NCBI GenBank assembly: GCA_029204225.1
Contig: CM055092.1
Span: 42,597,760-42,661,759 of the forward strand
Source: Diphasiastrum complanatum
Lineage: Eukaryota > Streptophyta > Lycopodiopsida > Lycopodiales > Lycopodiaceae
Length of the DNA: 64,000 nucleotides
Direction: 5' to 3'
Shown here: in pieces, positions 30,671-44,899 of the stretch
How positions within the stretch are numbered: position 1 is the stretch's first letter
Layout of the letters: the number at the start of each line of letters is the position of its first letter
Position numbers and translations under genes: made by a program
The notes under the pieces: model-generated
The model's input: the letters and a program-made list of their open reading frames with translations, nothing else
Database searches by the model: none
What the model was told of the DNA's origin: nothing

Positions 30671-32764
30671 TTTTTTTAAAGTACATTTTCTAAGGAATTT
30701 TCACTGATGCCTCTCAATTCAAAACTTGACATATTCTCAACACTCTCGTTTTCAGCTGATGAAGTGGAAGACCCGTCGTCTTCTTCATCAGAGTCAACTG
30801 GCATATCTTCCTCTGAATCCGCGTCTAATGTTGACAAAAAACCTTGTAAATCAGCTTTTCTATGTTGATGACGAGTGGAGGATGATGGTTTTTCCAATAA
30901 TCCAAGTCATTCTTTTAATATAGATATTGTTGACTTTCGTAGATGATTGGTCATTATTAATTCAAAATTAAATGCCAAAACGTCTACATCTTGTAGATTC
31001 AAATCGTCGACTCTTGGTTGATTTTTTGGCAATCTCTTGCTCTTGCCCTTTGGATCTACTTGCAACATTTCGAGTTCGTACCTTCCCAAAAAAACATTCG
31101 TTGAAGTGGTGCGCAACCAATGGACACGTAGTACTTTTGTTTGATTGCTATTTTAAATAAAACCAAGTACTTTGGCAATCCAAAATGGATGTCCTTCATT
31201 GTATTCTGAAGCTAGAAGTGCAACAAGGCTTCCAATTTGGATTTCATTCAAATCACCGCGCCATTTCATTTTTGCAGCTTTTACACTTTGCCTATTCTTC
31301 CTTGAGCCCACATAAATTTCACGTTCCTCACTTTGCACAAGCTACAAGAAATCATTATCTCGAGGAAGATCTGAAGGTTCGACAATTGTAGTTGATGTTC
31401 CTAATTTATGAGGCCAATGAAATTCTTCAGTTGTTGATGTATGTTCGAGATTGAGCAAACTGATTTTTTGTTCCTCGAAAAAGTCCATCCACCAATGTTG
31501 ATCAAACTCATCAAAAAAATGATAAGCTGCTTGAATACTTGATTCCAAAAAAATTAATGAGGCAAATGGATCAATCTCAAGATGTTCTCTTTGCGACTTT
31601 TGTTCTTCTAGCAAGGACTTCAAGGGAGACAACACAGCAAGCTTGATTTGAGTGATGGAATGTTAAGCAAAAATCGAACTCCTTCAAGAGGTAGCCATGA
31701 AACTGAATTTGAAAATATTTGCCCCATAATAATATAATGCCTGATTCGTTACATTTGATTTTAAACTGGTGCTGAAAGCTAATATCAGTAATATTAGCTA
31801 CGCATCGTTCTGTTTCGTTGGACGCCTTAACATAATCACAAAAATCATATGTGTGTCTGATTAATGACACGTTTGGCTTTGACACATACGATTCCTCAAC
31901 AATGCTTTGAAGCACTAGTAATGAAAATGCTTTCTCGCGTCTCAACCTCTTAGAAAAGCAACTAAACATTTGATCAATTTGATCGTGGGTATGTCCTACC
32001 AACAAAAATCCTATTTTTTTTTTTTTGAAAATTTTTTTCTCCACTAGCATGGACAAGTATGCCAAAACAGTTTGGTTTTTATTTTTCCTAGCATTGTTAT
32101 CAAGCTGCAAATAAAGTATTTCTGGAAGATTTTCACCAAATTCGCAAATTATCTTATGTACAATGGTAATCGTCAAATTTGGATTATTTCGAACATGGGA
32201 TAGTTAAAAAAGACCTTGGACTCCAAAGTGCCATTAAACACAAGTGCTCCAACAAGATGAACCTGAATAAAATCTACCTCGTTCCAATTTTTGGGCACTC
32301 TGACAAAATGAGACAACATTATTTTCTTCTGATCCATGTCATCAATAACAAGGCCCAGATATTTTTGTGGACATTCCTATTGGATTTATTTCCTCTACTC
32401 TTCTAAATCCTAATTTTAATCTGCCTCCATTTATGCTGCATTTTCACTCACGTTGTCGCACAGTCTGCATTTTTACATACAAATTCTCACAGGCGAAGAA
32501 AAGACGAAAATCGCGACATTCGTCGCACCCCTTTCACGCTCACCCCATGTAGCTGCGCTAACAAACTGGACAACGATTGCAGCCACCCACAATCTCCTAC
32601 AGACAGCACATCCACCCTGTACTTTCTTCATATGCACACTATTAATCAAATTTGTCATTCATTTTAATACTTTCTGTTTTGAAAAAAATTATGTTGCAGT
32701 CTTTTTAAATATCATTATGGTATGGTCTTTATTCTATTAAATAAGTGAATCATTGTATTTTCAG

Positions 32765-33133
<369 letters not shown>

Positions 33134-33584
33134 GTAAGTGATGAAAATCACGGTCATTCTTGATTACGCAGACAAACATTAATAAATGAAGCACCAGAAG
33201 AATAATTTGTCGCGAGCAGCAAGACAAATTATGTGTCGCAAATGATTCGCGAAGAGCTAGACTGGGCTTGACTGATAATCAGTCGCAATTTATCTTTCTT
33301 GTCATTGGTCTTTGCAAGTTGTTTTGCAGACTTTACCAACTCGCAAGTGGAGCATACTATCATTCGTGATTTTTTGGGAATCTTTACCAGTCCAAAATCT
33401 CTTTTCCAAATTCTAAGAAAATATGAATAACTCAAATAGAAAACATTTTTTGTTTTGGCAAACTCTTTGTACATCAAAAATATTTCTAATTTTTTAAAAT
33501 TATCCGGCAAGTGAAAATATAAGGAATTAGGCAATTTCTCTCCATGCACATCTATGAAATGCTTTAGTCAAGCAGTGTTGAAGA

Positions 33585-34870
33585 GGGACTCAATACCAAG
33601 GAGTGGTATGATGCCATGAAGCAAGATATGAAGCCTTGATCATCAACAACACTTGGGAGCTTGTGGATCATCCTTTCCACAATCATATCATTGGATCCAA
33701 GTGGGTATTTCGAATCAAGAGTCCATGGATTTGAGCACATCCCTTGGCACATAATCTTGCCTTGTACTTGTTGATAGTGCCATCTTGATTCTTATCTCAC
33801 TAGGATTCACTCTCAGTGACTATGATCCTTCCATGTATATCAATCAAGTTTGTTGCTAGTGATATTGTTATTCTTCTCATTTATGTAGATGACATTATCC
33901 TTTGTGGAAGTTGTATCAAATTGGTTGAAGAGACCAAAATAGCACTTGGAAAAGAGTTTAAGATGCAAGATCTAGAAGAGATCCATTACATATTAGTCCT
34001 AGAGATTGACTCTCATGATGATTATTCTTTTATTTTGTCAATCGATATATTGCTCTTGCTATGTTGAAAAATTTTCATAGGGAAAGTTGTAAGGGCATTG
34101 ACACACCAATGGAGCACATTGTAAAAGATCCTAATAAATGTGATGAAAGATCCTAATAAAGTTGATGAAAGATCCTTCGAGGACATCACACTTTTCAGGA
34201 GTCTTATTGGCTCCTTATATGGCTAGGCCCGACTTGAGTTATTGTGTGCACAAGTTGAGCCAATGTATGCAAGATCCAAAATCCAACATTGGAAGATGGC
34301 CAAGAGTGTGCTAAGGTATATATCTTCATCACATGATTATGGTTTACTTTACAATAGTGAAGATTTATCTATTATTGGCTACTCGGATTCGGACTTTGCA
34401 AGTGATAAGATGGATCAAAAGTCCACAAGTGCATATACTACTTTTTTTGGAGGAAATCTCATATCTTGGCTTTCCAAAAAGCAAGATACTACGTCTCTTT
34501 CTTCTTGTGAGGCCGAGTATAAAGCACTCACTACATCAACAAAAGAAGTGCTTTGGATCAAGAGGATTCTATTGGAGCTAAAGTGCAATCAAAGAGGAGG
34601 AGCTACCATTGACTTATTGTGATAATATTTCGGCCCAAGCACTTGCAAATAATCCAATTTTTCAGGCAAGAAGCAAGCACATAGAAGTGGCACACCACTT
34701 TGTGAGAGAGAAGCTTATTGGAGGAGAGATCCGCATATCGATTCATCATTTTGTATTGCCGATCTACTCACCAAGCCTCTACTCAAGAGTTCCTTCGTCA
34801 AACATAGATCCAATCTTGGAATGATCCCAAGATCCATGTTTTTTTAGATTAGATATCTTTTTAGGAGGAG
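33585..34870 (+). pseudogene. Ty1/copia RT-RNase H relic with an in-place inversion
   Basis: + strand remnants: TKEWYDAM (33590), GSKWVFRIK (near 33695), then a reversed segment (33721-33791), then IVILLIYVDDIILCG (33860-33910), VEETKIALGKEF, and RNase H (34242-34622) with YSDSDFASD and KKQDTTSLSSCEAEYKAL, then ALANNPIF, RSKHIEVAHHFVREKLIGGE. A polypurine tract TTTTTAGGAGGAG ends at 34870. The sequence is very close to the - strand copia at 18.5-20.2 kb but has stops, frame breaks and internal deletions. Confidence 0.88.
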
Positions 34871-35396
34871 TGTGAAAGTTATAAAAAGTTATCTATCATA
34901 GCTTTAGGAGTTTGCTAAGTTTTTATGTCAAGCATCTTTATGTAGGAGTTTGATAGGGCCAAAATTGGCAAAGATGGCAAAATTGTCAATTCCACATGTG
35001 AAGCCACAATTTGGCCAAAAGTAGCTTATGATGCAGACTTGAGCTAGTTAGGCTTGTAAATAGGCTTGTGACACTTGTCTTAATGTAATTTGATGAGTGA
35101 TCAAGTCGAAGTGTTGGCAAAGGTCAAAGGGTCCAATCAAAATTGAGAAATCCTTATGAAGGGTCCAATAGAATTGCAAGATGGATGCATCACTCATCCA
35201 ACAGGATTAGAGAGGCTAGGATTAGGGGTCCAATAGGATGTAGTCGTGGATCTCGAGTTTCATATGTACTCTCATTACCAATCATAATCTACTTGATTTT
35301 TTGAGTCAAATTTGAGATTTGTCAATTTTGCTTGTATTGCACTCTCTCTTTACTCGAGACCAGAAGTAGTTTATTCTCTCTCTACCCGAGGAGAAG
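34871..35396 (+). mobile_element. 3' LTR of the copia relic, truncated
   Basis: Starts TGTGAAAG immediately after the polypurine tract. The part 35035-35350 has an inverted twin at 24787-25114. At about 35396 the sequence switches abruptly into the LTR of the next element (GGGCTTGGATTAGAATCC), so the end of this LTR is lost. Confidence 0.65.
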
Positions 35397-35905
<509 letters not shown>

Positions 35906-35906
35906 G

Positions 35907-35924
35907 TGGCAACGTTGTCGGGGA
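35907..35924 (+). other. Primer-binding site, degenerate tRNA-Asp type
   Basis: TGGCAACGTTGTCGGGGA differs at three positions from the standard tRNA-Asp site found at 27406-27423. It sits one base after the LTR end ...ATAACA, as expected. Confidence 0.75.
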
Positions 35925-36817
35925 GCACCACACTCTCGTCTTGCCACATAGCATTCTTTTATTCCTTCTCTCACTCTCTCCTTCTATCTCACCCTTTCAT
36001 TTCATCAAAAAATCATATTCGTAGCTTGTTAGTATTAGTTAGGTGTGGATTAGATAGTGGTTTAGGGGTTAGTTTTGCATTTTTTTTTTTTTTGTGATTT
36101 CTGCTTGTATGTACTGTGGGGAGAGATTGGGAGGTGGGACGTATTAGATCCAAGCACCCAATCCCTTCCTTAAACCCAAAAAACTCATAAAAATAAAAAT
36201 AAAAATCACTCTTTTTGGCAATTTGTCCAGAAAAAGAGCCAAAAAAGACATCAGATCCAATAACTTTATGTTTTGTCAAATACTGAGATAAACCATCTAT
36301 CAGAGAGGCGAAGGTTTCTGAGAAAAAAATTGAAAAATTTTCAAGAAAATTATCGCATCGGCTAGTGACTTGACCCACAAAATACTTCGTTCAATCATAT
36401 ACAAGTCATATCGTTCAGTGTTCGGGGCCAGCGCAGTCCCCCAGACCCCTGCGTGGTCGTCAATAGAGACGCCCCAGACCCCACCCGTCGGGGCCTCAAT
36501 GGGGAGGCTCCGGATCCCACCCGCCAGGCACCATCGTTGCCAATCGTTCCTTCACATCAGCTATCATCCACACCGCCACAATGTTCACTTTTTTACCACC
36601 ATTAGGATAACCTTCATCTTGTTCATCTGTTACATCCATTCCATAATCCATCAGGATACCCTTCATCTTGTTCATCTGTTACATCCAACTGTTATTCTAG
36701 TTTCTATTTTTTGTTTGATATTTCTTCATCCAAACTGATCAATTTTTTATTTGCTCTTTTCTTTCTCTTTTAAAAAAAAAAAATCAAGACAAGTGAGACA
36801 CCACAATTGTACAACCC

Positions 36818-37818
36818 TTGAAGAAATCAGTACATCACAACAATATTGTTATGACTATCAAGTTTGTGAGATTAGCTTCATTTCAAATTTTCCTTGATGA
36901 GACAATTCAGCAATACACCAGACGACTGTTCAATCTGGTGAAAGATAATGATCTATTGAGCCCAGAGACCATAATACAGAACTACTATATCGGATTACTC
37001 GACAAAATCAAATCTGGTATGAAGAAGTTTGCATCCTACACTTCATTGGCACAAATATGTCAAGATGCTATCATTACGGAAAATCTTATCTTAAAGAAGT
37101 GAGTAAATCACTCATGTCCAATGCAAAAATATTGGACAGAAAGTCAGGAAAGTCTGAAGGTTTAATGCTATTCAAGCATACGAGGGTGGAAGGCTATGAA
37201 TCGTCAAGGAGTGCAACAGAGTCAAGCAGATCAGCTGCAACAAATGACCAAGAGCCAAGTACTTCAAGTTTCAGCTGTCAGCAGGCTTATGCTCGCACAA
37301 TCAAGTCTTTTGAGAAGGACGAATGTACATACTGCTTTGGAGATCATTCGAGTGCAAGATGTCCAATAAAAATCCGCGATATGAACAACATGTGGAGCAG
37401 AAAGTCCAACAGCTAAATACAAGGGCCCGAAGAAAAATCAAGCCAAAGGAATGGATGTCAGATGGATCCATCTAAATCACAAGTTTCTTCAACAACTAAT
37501 GGCAAGGTGGAAGTTTTGGTCATATCATCTTGCATGTCTCCGAATTCTAAGGAAGACCATTATAGCCTATCGGTTTATTTTGTGGAAGATCGTAAGGGGT
37601 ATCTATTACCAGTGTATGCCTATCAACTTAGAGGCGATGGTATACTACACTCGGTAAGGTGTTTTGAATGTGGAAGAAAACATCGTCGCGCCGAATGTCC
37701 ACATCAAGGGGATCCATCAACATTCAAACCCTGGTGTGCACAATGCGGAGTCAAACATCCATGCCGAGATTGTCCGATGCAAAATCCACAAATAGGCAGA
37801 GGCATTTGGCTTATGTAG
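36818..37818 (+). pseudogene. Ty3/gypsy-type gag with three CCHC zinc knuckles, broken frame
   Basis: The capsid-like part (36818-37102) reads FLDETIQQYTRRLFNLVKD. After a frameshift near 37100 the second frame carries three zinc knuckles of the form C-x2-C-x3-H-x4-C: CTYCFGDHSSARC (37327-37365), CFECGRKHRRAEC (about 37663-37701) and CAQCGVKHPCRDC (about 37735-37773). One stop (37414-37416) separates the first from the other two. Gag binds and packages element RNA. No protease, RT or integrase follows before the 3' LTR, only a Gln/Pro-rich remnant (38076-38570), so this is a gag-only (TR-GAG-like) non-autonomous element or an internal deletion. Confidence 0.75.
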
Positions 37819-38832
37819 ACCAACATGCACCTGTGTTGACCAACCCACCTACAGACAAAATGTACTACAAACGGAAAATCCTAGTGCCACCAAGTTATGA
37901 AACAAGTGAAGAGGAAGACAATTCGACAAAAGTCCCAAGGTACGTAGACATGACCATGGGCAAAAGGACAATGACATCATAGAAGACAGAGCTGGTAGAA
38001 TCTATCAAGCCAGTGATAGTTGAGGAAGTCAAGAAACTGGCAATCGAGGAAGTCTGGAAGGTTGTATGAGGGCTCTTGGCACAATCAATGCAAAGATTTC
38101 TTAGTGATGAATTACAAAAAGAATTAATGTCAACAAGGCGACTTGAAGGCAGGCTCCAAGGAAAAGTGCAATCACGCAGCCTTCAAATGAGAAGCGCAAT
38201 GACAAGGGGAAGACTAAGGTTGATGATTGGCCTTCAGCGAACAAGATTCAACCAAATGCCACAGACCACCAACACAATGCCAAATCTAGGTATATCCATT
38301 CTCAAAAGGCCAAATCCAGGAAATCCAAGCCCAAATAGGCCTTCAGTCCACCAAGAGCCATCGCTTAAGGTTTCAAAGCCTTGTTCTCAAGCGGTACTAT
38401 TGACTACTAAAGAAAGTCTTCAAGTGCAGGCTTATCATGAACACTTGGATAAACTAAGCAGTCACTCAACCACGCCATATCTGCAGTACCAATTGAGTGA
38501 GCGTTCGACAATACCTCTGGGAGCAGTTGTGCCAGTCTACAAGGATCATTATCAACAAGCCTTATCTTGAGATCCTCCAATGGATTGTCTAACTACCCAT
38601 TTGTCGATGAACAAGATTATCAGAAATGACCACCATACCCATATGCGTATTATTCAAAAGTTGGCAAGTCCAAGTTCTTGTTAATCACCATCATCCAATA
38701 AAGCCTCAGGTTTTACGTAAGCTATCTCTTATCCACGCTTTTCCTGAAGCAGCTCATCACCAACAATAATCGTGTCAACGGCTCTCTTCCACGGCAAACG
38801 CGGGGATCGACACCTATTTAGGTGGGGGATAC

Positions 38833-39328
38833 TGTTGGGCACTTAGTGAGTCCCACCACTAAAAGTACTGTAAGAATAAGCTTACCAAGTGGGCCCCACC
38901 ACATTACAATATACATGTAGAGTAATAAGTGCGAGGGCACTGGATCCTGCGCGTGTAAGCCCAACCCCATGAGCACAAGTAGAAAGTTGTAATTCCTAGG
39001 AATAAACAACTAGGGTCTTAAAACTTTAAAATGACATTAGAGACCCTAAGTCAAGTTGCCAATAGAAAGCTAAAAAGGCCCAAATTAGAACTCACGTGAT
39101 ACATGTGAGTTTTCCTTGTGCTTTCTTAGCACCATTAGATTTAGTTTGTGTTTATTTGAAGGGCTTGGATTAGAATCCTTGCCATGAAAGAGGCTCACCT
39201 TTCAAATCTATAAAAGAGAGCCATTTCCTAGCTCCTAGATTGCACTTGAGAGACATGGGTTTTGACAATCTGCGAATAAATTATTTGCGAGTTTTATTCT
39301 ACCCAAGGTTCACCGATTATGTAACACA
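38833..39328 (+). mobile_element. 3' LTR of the gag-only element
   Basis: The polypurine tract AGGTGGGGGATAC (38820-38832) is followed by TGTTGGGCAC. The TATAAAAG box is near 39205. The end is placed at ...GTAACACA by analogy with the 5' LTR end; that end point is approximate. No CT array is present here. Confidence 0.7.
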
Positions 39329-40470
39329 TGGTGTGCCATGTAATATTAACTACATTTTATCTCTAACTGCAAGAAGATATTGACTAAATACAAAATTTCA
39401 ATGGATTTTAACGTGAACAAACACGTTGCTTGTGAGGACCTCAATGTGAGACAACTTTGGAAGTGACATTGGTTGTCCCCCCTCTCTACTACTAATAATC
39501 TTCTCCATGTCTCTTGATAGGTGTCGTGACAATCTCTAGCACATCTTTCTTCTATGGTATTGTGTCCACTTTTCTTTTTTTCCTTTTGGTCATATATTAA
39601 AATTAGTTTTTCATTTTCTAGTAGAAAAAAAGAATTCTGAATCGCCTAGCACGCCAGCGTACCAAGTGATTCAGGCAAACAAAAAAAATTCATTTTTTTA
39701 TCAGGCCGGCATGCCATATTTGGAGGCTAAAATTTTTCTTTAACTTCAAAATTTTTTTATTTTGGCATTTCATTATGGGATTTTTAGTATGTGCCAAACC
39801 ACAATTCTCATTAATAAACATTCAAGTAGTGGCATGAGAAGGTAACACACCATGTGCTATCTTTTATTGACTCGTGGCAAGAAAGAAACTTGCAAAAATT
39901 TCAAAAAAATTACTCACAAAATGCTAAGCCCCGAGTGAAATAAGCCTACTATGCGAGGAAGCTTCGACAAAGCTCTTCTAAGCTTTCCTTGCATGTGCAG
40001 TATTGCCTAGAGAAGGAACCAACGTATCATTATGCAAACTGGTATGAGCAAGATATGGAGGCTGTAGAGAGGTGCCGGAGTTAGGTACCGAAGTATTATA
40101 TTGCAAATCAGCAAGCCCGCCAATCGAGAGTAGCCCTTCCAAAAGGAGGAGACCTGTCTCTTCAAAAGTAATCCACCCAAAGGACCAGCAAGGGCATGTC
40201 GAAAAAATTGGTGGTTGATGATCGAATAATCACATGTCCAGAGGAGAAGCTCTAGATTGATTCGCTCATAGATGGATACTCTGAATTACTGGCAGTGGAA
40301 TGTAATAACACGAGCTATAGTTGGATCGGTAGTGTGTCAAATAGCTAGTAAGATTGAAGAGAGATTTAATCAGTACATCAATGCAGGAACAAACTATAGT
40401 GTGAAACAAAATTGCTCTCTTGATTGAAACAAAATTGATCTGTGCTAATTTCAAAAATGCTTCACACACT
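39329..40470. other. Region without a recognised gene
   Basis: AT-rich DNA with no supported ORF. A purine-rich, coding-like but stop-rich stretch lies at about 39960-40260. Confidence 0.5.
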
Positions 40471-40860
40471 GATCATTGATTCTTAATTCTATATTATTGA
40501 TCTATCTACTTATATATATAGTTGAATGATCATTGTAGATCAGTGACTAAGTACAATATAATTATACATCTTTACTAGTTCTACTTGATCCATCCTATGT
40601 TAGATAGCAGTCGTTGTAGATAATGAAGAGAATGTACACAGTAGATAAATTGTTCTCGTCATCCTTTTATCATGACGTGAGTCGGAACGGTTGACAGTAT
40701 CGAAATAAGCGCTAGGTCAAAAATCTTGGGTCGAAATAAGTGATGGATCGAAATAGGTTCAAGTCTATTCGAACCATCGACCCAGACCATGATCGAAATC
40801 CATTTTGATGTTCTGGGATTGAGAACAGACTTCGATTTTCTGTGCATATCTTTCTCAAGA
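40470..40860 (-). mobile_element. Presumed LTR of a copia relic, with GATCGAAAT motifs
   Basis: It lies just beyond the RNase H end on the minus strand. Contains GTCGAAATAAG, GGATCGAAATAGG and GATCGAAATCC between 40715 and 40805, like the cluster at 29.1-29.7 kb. Neither LTR end was defined. Confidence 0.35.
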
Positions 40861-40892
40861 TTTTCTAAGTATTTACAACTTCAGGATGCTCA

Positions 40893-41302
40893 CTATAAAG
40901 TGGGTTTTCCTTGAGCTTTGAAATCCAACACTTCCTCTACATGAGAATCCTGAAAATTTTCTACCTTCAGATTTAAGATATTATTAAATTTGATATGGTT
41001 GTCTTTTAAATCTTGATAGTGCTTTGGTGAAATAATTTGTTGCCATAAAGTATGTCCTGCAGTTACTGAGCGAAACTTCTTTGCTCTGCACATTTTCCCT
41101 GAGATAATGATATCTGACTTCGATATGCTTGCTTCGAAACTGAAATCTCGAATTCAATAATAGTCCGTGCTATTGTGCTTTTATTGTCACAATAGAGAAT
41201 TGTTGGTTGTTGTTGAGCAAGGTCGATATCTACAAGTTCTAAGCCAAATTGCCTCCATGGTAGCATTTCTAGCAACCACGTATTTTGAATATCATTATGC
41301 AT
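40893..41302 (-). pseudogene. Ty1/copia RNase H C-terminal relic
   Basis: Minus-strand frames read PWRQFGLELVDIDLAQQQPT, ILYCDNKSTIA, then a decayed KQAYRSQISL (normally RSKHIEVRYHYLR) and, after a frame change, TAGHTLWQQIISPKHYQDLK. This is the end of a copia RNase H domain. The remainder of the element is absent. It belongs to a different lineage from the 18-kb and 34-kb copies. Confidence 0.75.
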
Positions 41303-44130
41303 CTACTAATGGGCTTAGATTACTTTGTGTGGCATATAGTGTGATATATGCAAAATGGCAATAACACTTCAATTAAAGGCATGATTTAAAAAATTGTTGA
41401 AGCTTTCAATTCAATCAAGGCCACAATTATGGACATTGTTGCATTGCTAAGCTTACTTTTTTTCTCTTTTTGCAAGGAGCTTACTTTTTATTAGGCGTTA
41501 GCCTCTTAAGTCTAAAAAAGAATGGCTAATCATACTCCTAATCTAGTAGATTTCTACAAGTCTATCAAAAAATAGTATAGGCAAAGTATTGGTCATTGAC
41601 ATCCAATTCATACTTTTTGTCGACGATTGTTATTGTTTACTAATCAAAATCATAATGCGATAGAAAACTTGATGTTGGAACACTTGCCGATATTGAATTT
41701 GGGTGTCAACTTTATCCTCTTATGGGTTTTTTTTGTTTTTGTTTAAGAGTCATTTTTTGATCTAGTTTTTAACAATAATCAAAATTCCATTTTGTTTGGA
41801 TCCTTGAATTCTTGTCATCAAATATCTCGAAGAGAACCATTGTTATCCAATGGCTGTTTAATATAAAAATTTTCTATTGATCATATTCATCTCTTTGTTA
41901 TTTTAGAACAAGTTGATTAATAAAGACATTTGGGTGAGATCAAGACCGAGACACACCTACACATACAATAGCATATGACATGTCGGTTAAAGTTCTTAGA
42001 AAGTAAAGTCAAACTTTTGGTCAAAAGGATACTTTCAAATTTCACGTGAAAATCTTTTATTTCGCATGCAAGTAGCTAGAATTATTTTGTCATGTTTCAA
42101 TAGTCATTATGGTCCATTTCATTTTCATTTGACATACCAAAATTGAAGTTATTGCAAAGTCGAAATTTTGGTCGACTTAATATTACTGAACTTTGTTTCT
42201 ACAAAAATCCTAGTGCATCTTCACATTCCTTCCCTCTAAGCTAGTTCATAGCACTTTAAATCTCGTTATCTAAATCACAAAATCCTGCTAGTCAAAGTTT
42301 GGTCCAACAGGAGTTCATTGTTTCACGCACAAAAAATAATGTTTGGGTGTTGTGTGAATCTTCCTTTGCTATTTGATGAGCTCATATCACTTAGTAGTTC
42401 ATTGAGTGAACATTCCTAGCTTGAGACATTTGCCTTTTCAGATTCACAACACCTTTTTCATAATTGTCCTTTCTGGACAAATTTTTGAATCATTGCATTT
42501 CCTATAACAAGGTACGTCAGAGATTGAAAAGAGCTGAGGTCAATTGCCGATTGATTGATCTGGTCCTGCTTAGAAGGATGTATTTGAAATTTTATCTAGG
42601 GCTTGTACCATGGTTCTGAAACCAAGTTTCATTTAAAAAATTGACATTCCTAACAATTGAAACCATCAATAAGGTGACAATAAGTGGATTTACAACTGAT
42701 GGGGGTAACTTTATCGTAACAACTGATGGGGGTTGTGTTCCATGGAAGCGATGCAGTTCTCAATAAACTTTGGGGGGATGCAATTTGCAAACTACATTCA
42801 GTGGGCTTCAGATTTGAGTGTCCCCCTCCGCTGCCATAACAGTTTTGTTGGATACGTAAGACAAAGAGAGGTTGAATTCAATTTTGTTGAGATGTAAATA
42901 AAAAACATGCACCTTCACACAGGGTGATGTGTACATAACGAACTGTAAAAAATCTGAAGATTCCTTAGAATGAGATGGAATAAGCTATGAAATAATCTGC
43001 AGATCAGAAACAACATGGATATGAACTGCTCTGATACCAGCGTTGTCTATAACAGGGCATCAAAAATTGCTATGTAGCAAGTCATTAGAAAAAACAGATC
43101 AACAGCAGGGTTACCAGAAAACATAATTTCAAAGCAAGAGATGCATATGAAACAGGAAAATGCCATAAAAACTTAAATTTCTACATGAAAATAATACCTC
43201 ACTGATACACTTCAAAGGACAGAGAGTCAATCTTGGCTCTTTTGTAGTTGTGTACAACCAAAAGTAGAGATCAATATAGTAGAAAAAAAGCGTTCCAAAT
43301 CCAAAAGGCACTCGTTCCACCAAATTTAACTCCTCTATAACTTACCATATCCAATTTTGTACTATAGTTTGCCTACCAATTTTTTATTCCCCCTTAAAGC
43401 TAGTCATCTCCTTACTGGTGACCTTTGGAAAACCTAAAGAGAAATCCACTTTGATTACTAAGGTAAATAGATCCTCTTGAGCTAGCACACAAGCCTGTTG
43501 ACATCGATAAAAGCGACGAGAACGTCTATATATCGATACAAGATGCATAGAAAATGGTATTATGCATTAAAAGAGGGTACATACATTCATATTGCCAATT
43601 ACAGAATCATGTCTGATGGTGGGCCTACAAAGCTAGCGGCTGGCTCATTATAGTGGAAGCAGTGTGTAGCATTCAGGCATTCAAAATGCCTTTGAAAGGT
43701 TTGTTGATCTTTTTTTGATATTTTTTAGGGTTTTGACCAATCCAATCATGCGAATGATTTAAGGGTTTTTTTTTGTATGCAACCTAAAAGCAGTGAATGA
43801 GAATGTCAATTAATTAAAAGCACTTGATTTGCTGTGTTTAACAGAGGTCATAATGTTTTGTGCAAAAGGCCTGCTACTCAACTTTTAAGGATGAAATGAG
43901 CTCGGAAGATGAAATGGCCCCTTTTTAACAGCTTTGAATTTTTTGATTTTTCAAACACGGAAAAAACAATTAAACACCTTTGAATGCAACACTCGTGGAA
44001 GGAGAGCTCCTGATTCCAATTGTAGAGATAAACCAAAAGATACTAGTTCCACCAATCATAGAAATAAACGAAAAGATACTAGCTCCACTAATCTTGACTG
44101 TCCCATACCTTGTTATACCCAATTCTGAAT
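41303..44130. other. Region without a recognised gene
   Basis: AT-rich DNA with short ORFs only. A small repeated phrase AACTGATGGGGGT occurs at about 42696 and 42720. No family was recognised on either strand. Confidence 0.5.
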
Positions 44131-44141
44131 TGCTGACAGCC

Positions 44142-44899
44142 AAGGTTGCAGTCCGCGATCCGGAACGCGATCTGGATCGCGTTCCGGAACGCGATCCGGG
44201 ATTTCCCATTAGGGTTTCCTGGAACGCAAAAAAATTTTATTTTTTTTGTATAGTTGCCAATATGGGTATCATGTGAAAGGATATCAAAAAAGCAATTGTT
44301 ATGCAGATCTGTTGCTTGGTTTCAGATGGCTGTGGGCTACATTGATTAGAAATCTGGACATCAGTAGCTGGTTTAAGAAAACTGGCTGCATTTTCATATG
44401 GTTTCAGAAATTTGGACTGTGTAGTTTGCCGACTGTTTCGGGTGCGAAACACCAAAAAGTGTGTTTTCACTCAGGGAGTTGGAAGGCCAAATCATGAAGA
44501 GGCCGGACCCCGCTGTTGGGGGCCGTTGCCCCCCAAACCGCCCACCGGGGGGCTACCGCCCTCCGGACCCCCCGTTTCTCGGGGGGCTACCGCCCCCCGA
44601 ACCCCCTGTTTCAGCTATTCCAAAAGAAGTATACAATTCCTGCCAATCTAAGGAAGGCTCCTTCTAACTCTTTCTACCACGGAATCAGTAGATCTGCAAA
44701 CCGTTGGCATCAGAACACCATTCAAAACTGATTTAGTTAGTATTAAACTCAAAAAAAAAAAAAATTGGCCATTACTCCTTTTTCCACAAGAAAAATAAAA
44801 AATAAAAGAATAAATTTTGATCCGTGTCGCGGATCGCTGACGTTCCAGATCGCACGATCCGGAACGTTTTTGCAGTGGATCGCGATCTGCTGCAACACA
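44142..44899. mobile_element. Non-autonomous DNA transposon (about 760 bp) with subterminal GATCGCG palindromes
   Basis: Flanked by the perfect 10-bp direct repeat GCTGACAGCC (44132-44141 and 44900-44909). The ends are imperfect inverted repeats: the left begins with GTTGCAGTCCGCGATCC after three bases; the right, reversed, has GTTGCAGCAGATCGCGATCC. The left subterminal region contains a perfect 11-bp hairpin GGAACGCGATC/GATCGCGTTCC (44162-44185), and similar GATCGCG/GGAACG words recur at the right end. The interior carries a G+C-rich tandem (GGGGGGCTACCGCCC type) at 44505-44610 and no transposase. A 10-bp duplication suggests Mutator-like; alternatively, an 8-bp duplication CTGACAGC with a CAAGGTTGC end would suit hAT. 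Confidence 0.65.

Noticed and set aside
44154-44890. CRISPR-like or organelle-derived repeat
   Set aside because: The GATCGCG words are palindromic and clustered at both ends of a unit with a direct repeat, with no regular spacers. A transposon end structure fits.
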